Shown piece after piece: positions 50,179 through 58,692 of a DNA stretch of 64,000 nt. Numbering within the stretch: the first letter of the stretch is position 1; every line of letters starts with the position of its first letter. This DNA comes from DATEPR01 sp036491115 (GTDB taxonomy: Bacteria; Actinomycetota; Actinomycetes; Mycobacteriales; Pseudonocardiaceae). The stretch spans positions 62,001 to 126,000 of the forward strand of contig DASXCQ010000058.1 of NCBI GenBank assembly GCA_036491115.1, written 5' to 3'. Below the pieces are notes generated by a model. It worked only from the letters and a program-made list of their open reading frames with translations, was not told the origin of the DNA and ran no database searches. The position numbers and the translations under genes are program-made.

Positions 50179-51795
50179 ATGACCGACACCACCAGCTCGA
50201 CGACCGCGCGGGACGACGCGGCCCATCTGGAGCGGTTGGGCTACCACCAGGAACTCCGCCGGGTGTTGGGTCTGTTCGACAACTTCAGCGTGGCCTTCGC
50301 CTACCTGTCGCCGATGGTCGGCGTGTATTCACTGTTCGTGCTCGGCGTCGGTACGGCCGGGCCGCGCTATCTGTGGCTGATGATCCCCGTGGTCGGCTTC
50401 ATGCTGCTGGTCGCCATGGTGTTCGGCGAACTCGCCAGCCACTATCCCATAGCGGGCGCGCTCTACCAGTACGGCAGGCGAACCGTCGGACCCCGGTACG
50501 GCTGGTGGGTCGGCTGGATCTACGGCCTCGCGCTGCTGGTCACCGTGGCGAGCGTCGACACCGGTGTGGTCAGCTACTTCACCTCACTGCTGAACAACCT
50601 GTTCGGCACGCACCTGGACGGCACCGAGCACAGCACCATCCTGATCGTCACCATCGTGCTCATCCTGATCCAGACGCTGATGAACACCGTGGGCGCCAAG
50701 CTGATGGGCCGCATTTCCCGGCTCGGCTTCTTCGTCGAGACCATCGGCACGTTCGGCGTCGCCATCGCGCTCGGCATCGCCGGCTTCCACCACGGGTTCG
50801 GCTTCCTGTTCTCGTCCCAGGGTGCGGAGCACGCCGGGTCCAACCCGCTGGGTGTCGACTTCGGCGGCCACTGGCTGACCGGCGCGGCGCTGGTCGCGAT
50901 CCTCGCGCACGCCTACATCTTCTACGGCTTCGAGTCGGCGGGTGACATCGCGGAGGAGACCAAGTCGGCGTCGCGCACGGTGCCCAGGGCGATGCGTTCC
51001 GCCTTGCTGTACGGCGGGGTGGCGTCGGCCGTGCTGGTCATCGGCCTGCTGCTGGCCATGCCGTCCTCGGCCAAGGGTTACGCCAACGCGGCGTCGTTCA
51101 ACGGTGGCGTGCCGGCGATCCTCGGTCAGCTCCCGCCGTGGGTGCAGAACGTCTTCCTGGTGGTGGTGTGCATCGCGTTCTTCTCCTGCGGCACGGCCGT
51201 CCAGGGTGCAGGATCGCGGTTGATGTACTCCTACGCGCGGGACAAGGTGCTGCCGGCCAGCAAGTGGCTGAGCACTGTGTCCAAGCGGTTCCACACGCCG
51301 GTCAACGCCATCGCGATCGGCGCGCTGGTGCCGATCCTGTTCACGTTGCTGGTCAACGTGAACCCGGCGCACAACGTGCACATCCTGTGGTTCGAACTGC
51401 CCGCGGGTGTCAACGCCCTGACCCTGCTGGTGTCGTTCGGCGTGTCCGGCATCTACCTGTCGTTCCTGCTCACCGTCATCGGCTCGATGATCGCCAGGGC
51501 ACGAGGCTGGAAACCCGCCGGTACGTTCAGCCTGGGCCGCTGGGGCTGGCCGGTCAGCATCGTGGGAGCGGCCTATCTGGCGTTGATGCTGCTCAACATC
51601 GTCTGGCCGTCCGGTCTGAGCAGCCCGCGCGGCAGCCTGTTCAACTTCGACTGGATCACCCTGATGGTGATGGTGGTGCTGCTGCTCATCGGCGGCGTGT
51701 ACTTCGTGCTGGCCCGGCCGTACCGGCGTATCACCCCGACCGAACCGTCCACCCCGGCGACCACCGAGGTCGCCCAGATCGCGGAGGGCTCCTGA
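50179..51795 (+). CDS. APC-family amino acid/polyamine permease
   Basis: 538 residues from ATG with AAGGAGG; an in-frame ATG 36 bases earlier is unsupported. About 12 membrane spans. LGLFDNFSVAFAYLSPMVGVYSLFVLGVGTAGPRYLW and ELASHYPIAGALYQYGRRTVGPRYGWWVGWIYGLALLV are typical of the GABA/amino-acid (ACT/UGA4-like) subgroup, and ESAGDIAEETKSASRTVPRAM is the conserved loop after TM6. Imports GABA, putrescine or a related amine. First gene of an operon with the dehydrogenase (2 bases away) and transaminase. Confidence 0.92.
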   Translation: MTDTTSSTTARDDAAHLERLGYHQELRRVLGLFDNFSVAFAYLSPMVGVYSLFVLGVGTAGPRYLWLMIPVVGFMLLVAMVFGELASHYPIAGALYQYGRRTVGPRYGWWVGWIYGLALLVTVASVDTGVVSYFTSLLNNLFGTHLDGTEHSTILIVTIVLILIQTLMNTVGAKLMGRISRLGFFVETIGTFGVAIALGIAGFHHGFGFLFSSQGAEHAGSNPLGVDFGGHWLTGAALVAILAHAYIFYGFESAGDIAEETKSASRTVPRAMRSALLYGGVASAVLVIGLLLAMPSSAKGYANAASFNGGVPAILGQLPPWVQNVFLVVVCIAFFSCGTAVQGAGSRLMYSYARDKVLPASKWLSTVSKRFHTPVNAIAIGALVPILFTLLVNVNPAHNVHILWFELPAGVNALTLLVSFGVSGIYLSFLLTVIGSMIARARGWKPAGTFSLGRWGWPVSIVGAAYLALMLLNIVWPSGLSSPRGSLFNFDWITLMVMVVLLLIGGVYFVLARPYRRITPTEPSTPATTEVAQIAEGS

Positions 51796-51797
51796 GA

Positions 51798-53225
51798 GTG
51801 AAAACCGTCCAGAACTTCATCGACGGCAGGCGGGTCGACGCGGCCGACGGCCGCATCCTCGACCTGGTCGACCCGACCTCCGGTGACGTGTTCGGCTCGG
51901 CGCCGCTCTCGTCCACAACGGACGTCGACGCCGCCTACCGCGCCGCTGCCGGCGCGTTCGAGAGCTGGCGGGACAGCACGCCGTCCGACCGGCAGCGGGC
52001 GTTGCTCAAGCTCGCCGACGTGATCGAGACGCGGGACGGGGAGTTCGTCGCGGCCGAGTCGCAGAACACCGGAAAGCCGCTGGAGCTCACCCGCACCGAG
52101 GAACTGCCCCCGAGCGTCGACCAGATCCGGTTCTTCGCCGGCGCCGCGCGGCTGCTGGAGGGCCGTAGCGCCGGGGAGTACCTGGCCGGTCACACCTCCT
52201 ACGTCCGGCGGGAGCCGGTGGGCGTCATCGGCCAGGTCGCGCCATGGAACTACCCGATGATGATGGCGATCTGGAAGGTCATGCCGGCGCTGGCCGCCGG
52301 CAACTGCGTCGTCCTCAAGCCGTCCGACACCACACCGGTCAGCGCGGTGATGATGGCCGAGGCGGCGGCGGAATTCCTGCCACCGGGCGTGTTCAACGTC
52401 GTCTGCGGTGACCGGGACACCGGCCGGGCCGTGGTGTCGCACAAGATTCCGGCGATGGTGTCGATCACCGGGTCCTCCCGGGCCGGCTACGAAGTGGCCG
52501 AGGCAGCGGCCAAGGACCTCAAGCGGACGCACCTGGAACTGGGCGGCAAGGCGCCGGTGATCGTGTTCGACGACGCCGACGTCGAGTTCGCCGCGGAGAA
52601 CATCGCGATCGCCGGGTACTTCAACGCGGGCCAGGACTGCACGGCCGCCACCAGGGTGCTGGCCGCGCCCGGCATCGTCGACGACCTCGCCGAGGCACTG
52701 GCCGAGCAGGCCAGGAACACCAGGACGGGGATGCCGGACGACCCGGACGTCCTCTACGGACCGCTGAACAACGCCAACCAGCTGGATCGGGTCGGCGGCT
52801 TCCTGGACCGGCTGCCCGACCACGCGCGGGTGCTGGCCGGGGGCAGCCGGCAGGGCATCCGGGGCTACTTCTGGCAGCCGACGGTGGTCGCCGACCTGCG
52901 ACAGGACGACGAAGCCATCCAGAACGAGGTGTTCGGCCCGGTGATCACCGTGCAGCGGTTCACCGACGAGGACGAGGCCGTTCGCTGGGCCAACGACGTC
53001 GAGTTCGGCCTGGCGTCGTCGGTGTGGACGCGGGACCACGGCAGGGCCATGCGGGTGTCGCGGCGGCTGGACTTCGGCTGCGTGTGGGTCAACGCGCACA
53101 TTCCGCTCGTGGCCGAGATGCCGCACGGCGGGTTCAAGCACTCCGGCTACGGGAAGGACCTGTCGCTGTACGGGCTGGAGGACTACACCCGGATCAAGCA
53201 CGTCATGCACAACATCGAGTTCTGA
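51798..53225 (+). CDS. Aldehyde dehydrogenase, gamma-aminobutyraldehyde dehydrogenase-like
   Basis: 475 residues from GTG. Catalytic Cys281 in GYFNAGQDCTAATRV and general base Glu247 in THLELGGKAPVIVF; NAD site in GVIGQVAPWNYPMMMAIWKVMPALAAGNCVVLKPSDTTP. FNAGQDCTAATR is the form seen in aminobutyraldehyde/betaine-type dehydrogenases. It would oxidise 4-aminobutanal to GABA. Sits between the permease and the GABA transaminase, which fits putrescine use. Confidence 0.92.
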   Translation: MKTVQNFIDGRRVDAADGRILDLVDPTSGDVFGSAPLSSTTDVDAAYRAAAGAFESWRDSTPSDRQRALLKLADVIETRDGEFVAAESQNTGKPLELTRTEELPPSVDQIRFFAGAARLLEGRSAGEYLAGHTSYVRREPVGVIGQVAPWNYPMMMAIWKVMPALAAGNCVVLKPSDTTPVSAVMMAEAAAEFLPPGVFNVVCGDRDTGRAVVSHKIPAMVSITGSSRAGYEVAEAAAKDLKRTHLELGGKAPVIVFDDADVEFAAENIAIAGYFNAGQDCTAATRVLAAPGIVDDLAEALAEQARNTRTGMPDDPDVLYGPLNNANQLDRVGGFLDRLPDHARVLAGGSRQGIRGYFWQPTVVADLRQDDEAIQNEVFGPVITVQRFTDEDEAVRWANDVEFGLASSVWTRDHGRAMRVSRRLDFGCVWVNAHIPLVAEMPHGGFKHSGYGKDLSLYGLEDYTRIKHVMHNIEF

Positions 53226-53226
53226 C

Positions 53227-54558
53227 ATGCAACCGGAGCAGCGCCGGATCGTGCGCACACCGATCCCCGGCCCGAGGTCACTCCAGTTGCAGGCCGCGCG
53301 GGAGCGGGACGTCGCTCGTGGGCTCGGTGTCGCGCTGCCGGTGTTCGTGGACCACTCGGGCGGCGGGATCATCGTCGACGTCGACGGAAACCACATCATC
53401 GACCTCGGCTCGGGCATCGCCGTCACCAGCGTCGGCGCGTCCCACCCGGACGTGGCCAGGCGCATCGCCGAGCAGGCCGAGCGGTTCACCCACACCTGTT
53501 TCATCGTCAGCGAATACGCCGGTTACACCGAGGTCTGCGCCGCGTTGAACCGGCTGGTTCCCGGCGATCACGAGAAGCGGTCCGCGCTGTTCTCCACCGG
53601 CGCGGAGGCGGTGGAGAACGCGGTGAAGATCGCCCGCGCGCACACCGGGCGGCAGGCGGTCGTGGTGCTCGGTCACGCCTACCACGGCCGTACTCTGCTG
53701 ACCCTGTCCATGACGGCCAACACCACGCCGTACAAGCAGGGATTCGGGCCGTTCGCGCCGGAGATCTACCGGGTTCCCTCGCCCTACCCGTACCGGTGGC
53801 CCGGCGGTCCCGACCGGTGTGCGGAGGAGGCCGTGGCGCAGTTGCGGGAGATCGTGCGGACGCAGATCGGCGCGCACAACGTGGCCGCCATCGTCGTCGA
53901 GCCGATCCAGGGCGAGGGCGGTTTCGTGGTGCCGCCGGACGGTTATCTGCCGGCGGTACGGGAGTTCGCGGCCGAGAACGGCATCGTGTTCGTCGCCGAC
54001 GAGATCCAGACCGGGTTCGCCCGGACCGGCGACATGTTCGCGTGCTCACATGAGAACGTGGTGCCCGACCTGGTCACCACGGCGAAGGCACTGGGTGCCG
54101 GGCTGCCGCTGTCCGGTGTGACCGGTCGGGCCGAGATCATGGACGCGGTCGGGCCCGGCGGGCTCGGTGGCACGTATGCCGGCAACCCGATCGCCTGCGC
54201 CGCCGCTCTGGCGTCGATCGAGGTGATCGAGCGCGACAAACTGGTGGATCGGGCGCGGGAGATCGAGGCGCGGGTCAAGCCGCGGCTGGCGTCGTTGCTG
54301 TCCGGTGACTCGCCGGTCGGTGACGTGCGCGGGCGGGGTGCGATGCTGGCGATGGAGTTCATCCGGCCGGGGACCACGACGCCGGCGCCGGAGATCGCTC
54401 GCGCGGTGTCGGCCCGGTGCCACGCCGAAGGTGTGCTCACGTTGATGTGCGGCACGTTCGGCAACGTGATCCGCCTCCTGCCGCCGCTGGTGATCGACGA
54501 CGCGCTGCTGGACGACGGTGTCTCGGTACTCACCGACGCCGTACGAGCTGTCGGATAG
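53227..54558 (+). CDS. gabT: 4-aminobutyrate aminotransferase (class III)
   Basis: 443 residues. PLP Lys287 in DLVTTAKALGAGLPLSGV, Asp258 in VADEIQTGFARTGDMFA, and substrate-side LFSTGAEAVENAVKIAR. Length and motifs fit GabT, which moves the amino group of GABA to 2-oxoglutarate to give succinate semialdehyde. It starts one base after the dehydrogenase stop. No succinate-semialdehyde dehydrogenase is next to it in this window. Confidence 0.93.
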   Translation: MQPEQRRIVRTPIPGPRSLQLQAARERDVARGLGVALPVFVDHSGGGIIVDVDGNHIIDLGSGIAVTSVGASHPDVARRIAEQAERFTHTCFIVSEYAGYTEVCAALNRLVPGDHEKRSALFSTGAEAVENAVKIARAHTGRQAVVVLGHAYHGRTLLTLSMTANTTPYKQGFGPFAPEIYRVPSPYPYRWPGGPDRCAEEAVAQLREIVRTQIGAHNVAAIVVEPIQGEGGFVVPPDGYLPAVREFAAENGIVFVADEIQTGFARTGDMFACSHENVVPDLVTTAKALGAGLPLSGVTGRAEIMDAVGPGGLGGTYAGNPIACAAALASIEVIERDKLVDRAREIEARVKPRLASLLSGDSPVGDVRGRGAMLAMEFIRPGTTTPAPEIARAVSARCHAEGVLTLMCGTFGNVIRLLPPLVIDDALLDDGVSVLTDAVRAVG

Positions 54559-54669
54559 GTCCGTCTGGTCCGCACCACCCCGTCAGCTCAACCTGGCGAA
54601 AGCAGGAAACACAACACAGACGGCAAGCGATGGAGCCTCTAGACGTGACCCGCCATGGGAGGGGCTCCA

Positions 54670-55239
54670 ATGGATGCCGAACGTGGGATCGCAGCCAGCG
54701 CGGTGTTGGGCCTTGTGGTGGCGGCCGCGCTCGCCATCGCTGGCACCAACCCGGCCGAGTTCATCGTCGCGGTCGGCGTGGCCACGGCCGGCGGGGGCTA
54801 CCTGGTAAACCTGGCAACGGCCATTGTTGTACACCTCGAGCGCTCGAGGCGGGCAGCAACGCAGCGGAAGTCACGATTTCAGATTGCGGTCGCTGATTGG
54901 CTGGACAGTATGATTGCCATGACGGCCGACGAGACAAATTTCGAAGAAAAATATAAGACGTTGGGCAACAAATGGCGCACGGCCCTGGAGAATTTCGTCG
55001 CAACGGCCGAATCCCTCCATGAGTTCAGCTTGAGCAACTCTCTGTCCGTCCTGGTCACCCGTCTCGCGAACGCCGAGAGCTTTCCAATCGACCAGTACAA
55101 TAGATCCAGATTCCGAGAGCGTCTCGGAAGGCTCGCGGCAGAGGCGGTCCGGGAAATAGAATCGCCGCCCACGACTCCGACTCTCCGGCGAGAGTTGATT
55201 GCGACTGATCCTCCTGTTGGAAGTATGGGTGACGTATGA
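54670..55239 (+). CDS. Membrane protein of unknown function
   Basis: 189 residues; ATG 54670 is favoured over 54655 because GGGAGGGG lies between them. Two hydrophobic helices at the start (IAASAVLGLVVAAALAIAG and FIVAVGVATAGGGYLVNLATAIVVHL), then a charged helical cytoplasmic part (about 60-175). Codon use is less GC-biased than in neighbours, especially from 54860 on, which suggests horizontal origin. Coupled to the next gene by ATGA. Family unknown. Confidence 0.75.
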   Translation: MDAERGIAASAVLGLVVAAALAIAGTNPAEFIVAVGVATAGGGYLVNLATAIVVHLERSRRAATQRKSRFQIAVADWLDSMIAMTADETNFEEKYKTLGNKWRTALENFVATAESLHEFSLSNSLSVLVTRLANAESFPIDQYNRSRFRERLGRLAAEAVREIESPPTTPTLRRELIATDPPVGSMGDV

Positions 55240-55868
55240 TTCGCCCAGCCAGCACCTCGGTAGCCGGACTCGCCGCCGACGCCGGACCGGGCGCCACCGA
55301 CTGGATCACTGCTTGCACTGGCGCAGTAGCCCTCATCGCAGCTGGTATCGCTGCTTATGCGACGTGGCGCCAATTCAAGCTACTAGTGTTGGCCAACGAG
55401 CGCGACCAGGCGGCGAAGTTCGTCATGTGGGCCACGTACGCAGACGGGATCAAAATTCTTTATTCCAACGACAACAGTCTGCCGGTATATTCAGTGTGTG
55501 CGACAATCATGGTTGATGGTACAGAACTCGCTTCGATCGAAATGGTCGTCTGCGGTCCGACGAAGGAACCGCAGAATGCACAAACCGATCCAACCGTTGA
55601 AGCGATCAAGAAAAGAATCGATGGCAATCTCACCGAGGCCGCCCGAAAGAAACGGTATCGCGAACTGGCCGAGCGTACAACAGTCGCGGTGAGGTTCCGC
55701 GACACGGCCGGGATCGGCTGGGATCGGGCCATTGACGGAAAGCTGACGAAGGTACCCACGAAGGAGCATGGGCACCGGGTAGCACGGATCCGACGCCGGT
55801 TCGGACAGATCCCCGCGCACAGGTCAGATCAGGATCCCACCCTTCCGCAGGCAACGATCGTTTCATGA
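55236..55868 (+). CDS. Membrane-anchored protein of unknown function
   Basis: 210 residues. One membrane span near the start (ITACTGAVALIAAGIAAYATW), then a cytoplasmic domain with beta-like and helical parts (KFVMWATYADGIKILYSNDNSLPVYSVCATIMVDGTELASIEMVVC; helix EAIKKRIDGNLTEAARKKRYRELAERTTVAVRFRDTAGIGWDRA). The ending is basic (GHRVARIRRRFGQIP). GC content is lower than average. Start overlaps the previous stop (ATGA). With the previous gene it forms an unrecognised two-protein membrane module. Confidence 0.75.
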   Translation: MIRPASTSVAGLAADAGPGATDWITACTGAVALIAAGIAAYATWRQFKLLVLANERDQAAKFVMWATYADGIKILYSNDNSLPVYSVCATIMVDGTELASIEMVVCGPTKEPQNAQTDPTVEAIKKRIDGNLTEAARKKRYRELAERTTVAVRFRDTAGIGWDRAIDGKLTKVPTKEHGHRVARIRRRFGQIPAHRSDQDPTLPQATIVS

Positions 55869-55878
55869 CGATTCGAGA

Positions 55879-56361
55879 TCAAGACTCCGCACCCGCCGGT
55901 TCGCGCAGTGCGTCGCGGACGGCTGCCATGACGCCGGTGCTGAAGTCGCTGTCCGCGTCCGGCAGGACCACCGTGATCAGGAACAGTCCGCTGCCGACGA
56001 GTTCCACTTCGTAGGGTTCGAACTGGTAGCCGAGGGAGAGCGGGTCCTGCAGGGCGAGCATGCGCAGGTTGGTGGGGGTGCGGTTGTAGAGGATATAGAA
56101 CGGGCCCTCACCTCGTGAGCCCAGGCGATAACCGTGCTCGTCCCAATCGTCGTTCATCGCGGCGTCGCGGGCCACCAGGATCTCGCCCCGCTCGTCCGGC
56201 AGCGCGGGCCGGATGTCGTGCCACCGGAAGAACTCCGAGCCGAGCACACCGCCGACAGCCGTCCGCATGTCCGGCCACCGCGCGCCCCACCCGTCCAGGA
56301 ACCGCCGCAACGCGACCGGACTGGCCGGCGAGATGATCACCTGATCGACACCACTGACCAC
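55879..56361 (-). CDS. Hypothetical protein
   Basis: 160 residues from GTG with GGGGGAG upstream; the longer frame before it is not coding in style. VIISPASPVALRRFLDGWGARWPDMRTAVGG, HDIRPALPDERGEILVARDAAMNDDWDEHGYRLGSRGEGPFYILYNRTPTNLRMLALQDP, LVGSGLFLITVVLPDADSDFSTGVMAAVRDAL. A compact alpha/beta cytoplasmic protein, family unknown. Last of three small minus-strand genes. Confidence 0.65.
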   Translation of the reverse strand: MVSGVDQVIISPASPVALRRFLDGWGARWPDMRTAVGGVLGSEFFRWHDIRPALPDERGEILVARDAAMNDDWDEHGYRLGSRGEGPFYILYNRTPTNLRMLALQDPLSLGYQFEPYEVELVGSGLFLITVVLPDADSDFSTGVMAAVRDALREPAGAES

Positions 56362-56435
56362 GAACGGGCTCCCCCCATCGGTCCGTCCACAGTAGCGTCG
56401 CCCGCTGACCGCCCGGTCACTTCCGGCTGGTCCGG

Positions 56436-56561
56436 TCAGCCATCGGCCGGCGCCTCCCTGGCCTCGCCGATCGCGGCCCACTCGACGCGGGCATGGTGTT
56501 GCAGCAACCGGCCCATCAGCTTCGCCATCGAGGCGAGTAGTTGGCGGGAAGCGTGATTCAT
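56436..56561 (-). CDS. Small protein, 41 residues
   Basis: MNHASRQLLASMAKLMGRLL then QHHARVEWAAIGEAREAPADG. The ATG overlaps the stop of the upstream gene (ATGA), which is the main support for it being real. One amphipathic helix is predicted by eye. Unknown function. Confidence 0.5.
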   Translation of the reverse strand: MNHASRQLLASMAKLMGRLLQHHARVEWAAIGEAREAPADG

Positions 56562-56890
56562 GAAGCCTGTTCCGTGCGCATCGCCATGACACAGCGGTCG
56601 ACGCACTCGAGCAGCGCGTCGCGCCAGTCCCTGGCCACCGCCCGGCGCGGGTCGTCACCGCGCGAGGCGCTCAGCGCCGCCCGGTAGCCCTCGAAATACG
56701 CCAACTGCCGGGCCCTGCTGGAACCGCCCTGCAACCGTTCGAGACAGGCCATCAGAAAATGCCGGACGACCTCGGAGAAATTCGCCCGTGCCGGCCATGG
56801 ACATACCAACCACCGGCTGGGGTCCTCCGGATCGAGGATACCGGTGACGGACTCGGTGTTGATCACGTGCTGCCTCTCGTCGCTGGTCAT
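56558..56890 (-). CDS. Hypothetical protein
   Basis: 110 residues from ATG 56890; a GTG five codons earlier is possible. MTSDERQHVINTESVTGILD, PSRWLVCPWPARANFSEVVRHFLMACLERLQ, then helices LAYFEGYRAALSASRGDDPRRAVARDWRDALLECVDRCVMAM. Four Cys residues but no clear metal site. First gene after the palindrome at 56936, so likely under its control. Family unknown. Confidence 0.6.
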   Translation of the reverse strand: MTSDERQHVINTESVTGILDPEDPSRWLVCPWPARANFSEVVRHFLMACLERLQGGSSRARQLAYFEGYRAALSASRGDDPRRAVARDWRDALLECVDRCVMAMRTEQAS

Positions 56891-56935
56891 CTGCCCTGCC
56901 GGCACTCAACCCGAGACCACCGCCTGTGGACCACC

Positions 56936-56956
56936 GTGTGGCAACGGTTGCCACAC
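56936..56956. promoter_or_regulatory. 21-bp perfect palindrome in a divergent intergene
   Basis: GTGTGGCAAC, one base, then GTTGCCACAC: ten paired bases per arm. It lies between the minus-strand small-gene set (start 56890) and the plus-strand flavoprotein gene (57109), where an operator is expected. The binding protein is not evident in the window. The rest of the 203-bp gap shows no other clear signal. Confidence 0.65.
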
Positions 56957-57023
56957 ACACAACCACCAGCGGTTATGCTGTCATTCCGATATCGGCGGCC
57001 GGCGCAATGCGAATGTGGGTGAC

Positions 57024-57116
57024 ATGGCACCTGAAGCGGAGACCATTGCGGAACGGCGGCGTAGACCCCTGGCCTACGTGCCCTGGCCACCCGTGCCGAA
57101 GTCGTGCGATGACTGA
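57024..57116 (+). CDS. Possible 30-residue leader peptide/small protein
   Basis: ATG 57024 gives MAPEAETIAERRRRPLAYVP followed by WPPVPKSCDD. Its stop overlaps the flavoprotein start (GATGACTGA), which would couple translation. No strong ribosome site. Weak support. Confidence 0.3.
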   Translation: MAPEAETIAERRRRPLAYVPWPPVPKSCDD

Positions 57117-57622
57117 ACCCGGTCTGCTGTATCTGGTCATCTGTGCCGCGCCACCGGCGCTGAGTATCGGCGAGCTGATATCGCTGCTCACGGCCGAGGG
57201 TTGGACGGTGTGTGTGATCGCCACGCCACGGGCCGCGGAGTGGCTCGACAGCGATGCGCTTGCCGAGCAGACCGGCGTTCCGGTGCGCGACGACTACGGC
57301 CAGCACGAGAGCATGGCCCGAGCCGACGCCGTGCTCGTGGTGCCGGCCACGTTCAACACGATCAACAAATGGGTGTCCGGCATCAGCGACTCGTTCGCAC
57401 TCGGCATCCTGAACGAGTCGATCGGACTGCACCTGCCGGTCATCGCCGTGCCGTACGCCAAGCCGACATTGGCAGCGCATCCCGCCTTCGCCGCCAACCT
57501 GGCCACACTCGAACGATTGGGGTGTGCAGGTACTCCCCAACGAGATCATCCGCTGCGATCCAGGGCGGTTCGACTGGTCGCCGGTGCTGGCGGCGATCAC
57601 CGGACGATCCCGGTTCGACTGA
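57109..57622 (+). pseudogene. Flavoprotein (Dfp/CoaC-like fold), frameshifted
   Basis: LLYLVICAAPPALSIGELISLLTAEGWTVCVIATPRAAEWLD, then ADAVLVVPATFNTINKWVSGISDSFALGILNESIGLHLPVIAVP and HPAFAANLATLERLG: the flavoprotein (PF02441) fold with the PATFNTINKW FMN loop. The end VQVLPNEIIRCDPGRFDWSPVLAAITG is in the next frame, after a run GGGG at about 57519-57522 where one G too many would explain the break. Corrected length about 170 residues. Many actinobacteria have such a flavoprotein beside regulators. Confidence 0.75.
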
Positions 57623-57624
57623 GG

Positions 57625-58692
57625 TCACTTCCGGCTGGGCTCCGCGACGACGGGTACCGGGGTGCCTCGGGGCTTGCGGCTGCGGCCCAGTCGGCGGGCC
57701 CGCAACCGGTCGACCACGATGGCGACGCCGAGGACGGCGCCCAGCACGATCTGTTGGTAGTACGGGCTCACGTTGAGCACGATCAGTCCGTTGTTGATGA
57801 TCACCAGCAGCACCGCACCGGACACGATGCCGATCATCCGGCCCTGGCCACCGAACAGGCTGACGCCACCGATCACGGCCGCGGCGATGGCGTCCAGTTC
57901 GTACCCGGTGGCGACGCTCGGGTCGCCCAGGCCGAGTCGCGCGCTGATCAGCAGGCCGACGACACCGGCCAGGGTGCCGCTGACGATGTAGGTGATGAGT
58001 GTGCGGCGCCGCACCGGGATGCCGGCCAGGCGGGCGGCTTCGGCGTTGCCGCCGACCGCGTACGTCTGCCGGCCCCAGTAGGTCCGCTCCAGGAAGAACC
58101 ACAGGCCGATCGCGGCCACCACGAACACGATCAGCGGCAGCGGGACACCGCCGACGTCGGTCTGGTTGAGGTCGATGAAGTTCTGGCCGGAGATGGTGAT
58201 CGGCACGCTCTTGGTGATCGCCTGGGCCGCGCCGCGCGCCGCCGTGTACGTGACCAGGGTGATCACGAACGGCGGCACGGACAGCCGGGTGACGAACAGC
58301 CCATGGGCCGTGCCGACCGCCGCGCACAACAACAACGTCAGCACGATGCACGGGCCCAGCGGCAGGCCGACGCTGACGAACAGCCACGACCCGAACACGC
58401 CGGCCAGCGCGGCCAGGGCGCCGACCGACAGGTCGATACCGCCGGTCAGGATCACCAGGCTCTCGCCGACGGCCAACAGGCCGAACTCGGACAGGTTGCG
58501 GCCCATCTCCTGCAGGTTGGCCAGGGTGGCGAAACTGTTCTTGGCCAGGAACACACCGAGGAACACGATGACGCACGCGGCCACCACGCCGATCTCCGGT
58601 GTCTCGGCGAGCCGGCGGGTCCACCGTGCTCCGGTATCCACCGTGCGCGGCACGGCCGGGCCGGCGACGTCGGACTGCTGGGTGAGGGACAT
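57625..58692 (-). CDS. ABC transporter permease (ribose/arabinose type)
   Basis: 355 residues, RbsC/AraH-like. GLLAVGESLVILTGGIDLSVGALAALAGV and GRQTYAVGGNAEAARLAGIPVRRRTLITYIVSGTLAGVVGLL carry the family signatures, including the cytoplasmic EAA-like loop (GGNAEAARLAGI). About ten hydrophobic spans. Inner-membrane channel of the pentose importer. Its ATG overlaps the ATPase stop by one base (TGATG). Confidence 0.94.
   Translation of the reverse strand: MSLTQQSDVAGPAVPRTVDTGARWTRRLAETPEIGVVAACVIVFLGVFLAKNSFATLANLQEMGRNLSEFGLLAVGESLVILTGGIDLSVGALAALAGVFGSWLFVSVGLPLGPCIVLTLLLCAAVGTAHGLFVTRLSVPPFVITLVTYTAARGAAQAITKSVPITISGQNFIDLNQTDVGGVPLPLIVFVVAAIGLWFFLERTYWGRQTYAVGGNAEAARLAGIPVRRRTLITYIVSGTLAGVVGLLISARLGLGDPSVATGYELDAIAAAVIGGVSLFGGQGRMIGIVSGAVLLVIINNGLIVLNVSPYYQQIVLGAVLGVAIVVDRLRARRLGRSRKPRGTPVPVVAEPSRK

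Noticed and set aside
54559..57108. Known phage-defence system or toxin-antitoxin pair
   Set aside because: The genes are unfamiliar and low in GC, but no nuclease, TIR, HEPN or toxin motif can be seen; kept only as a finding.
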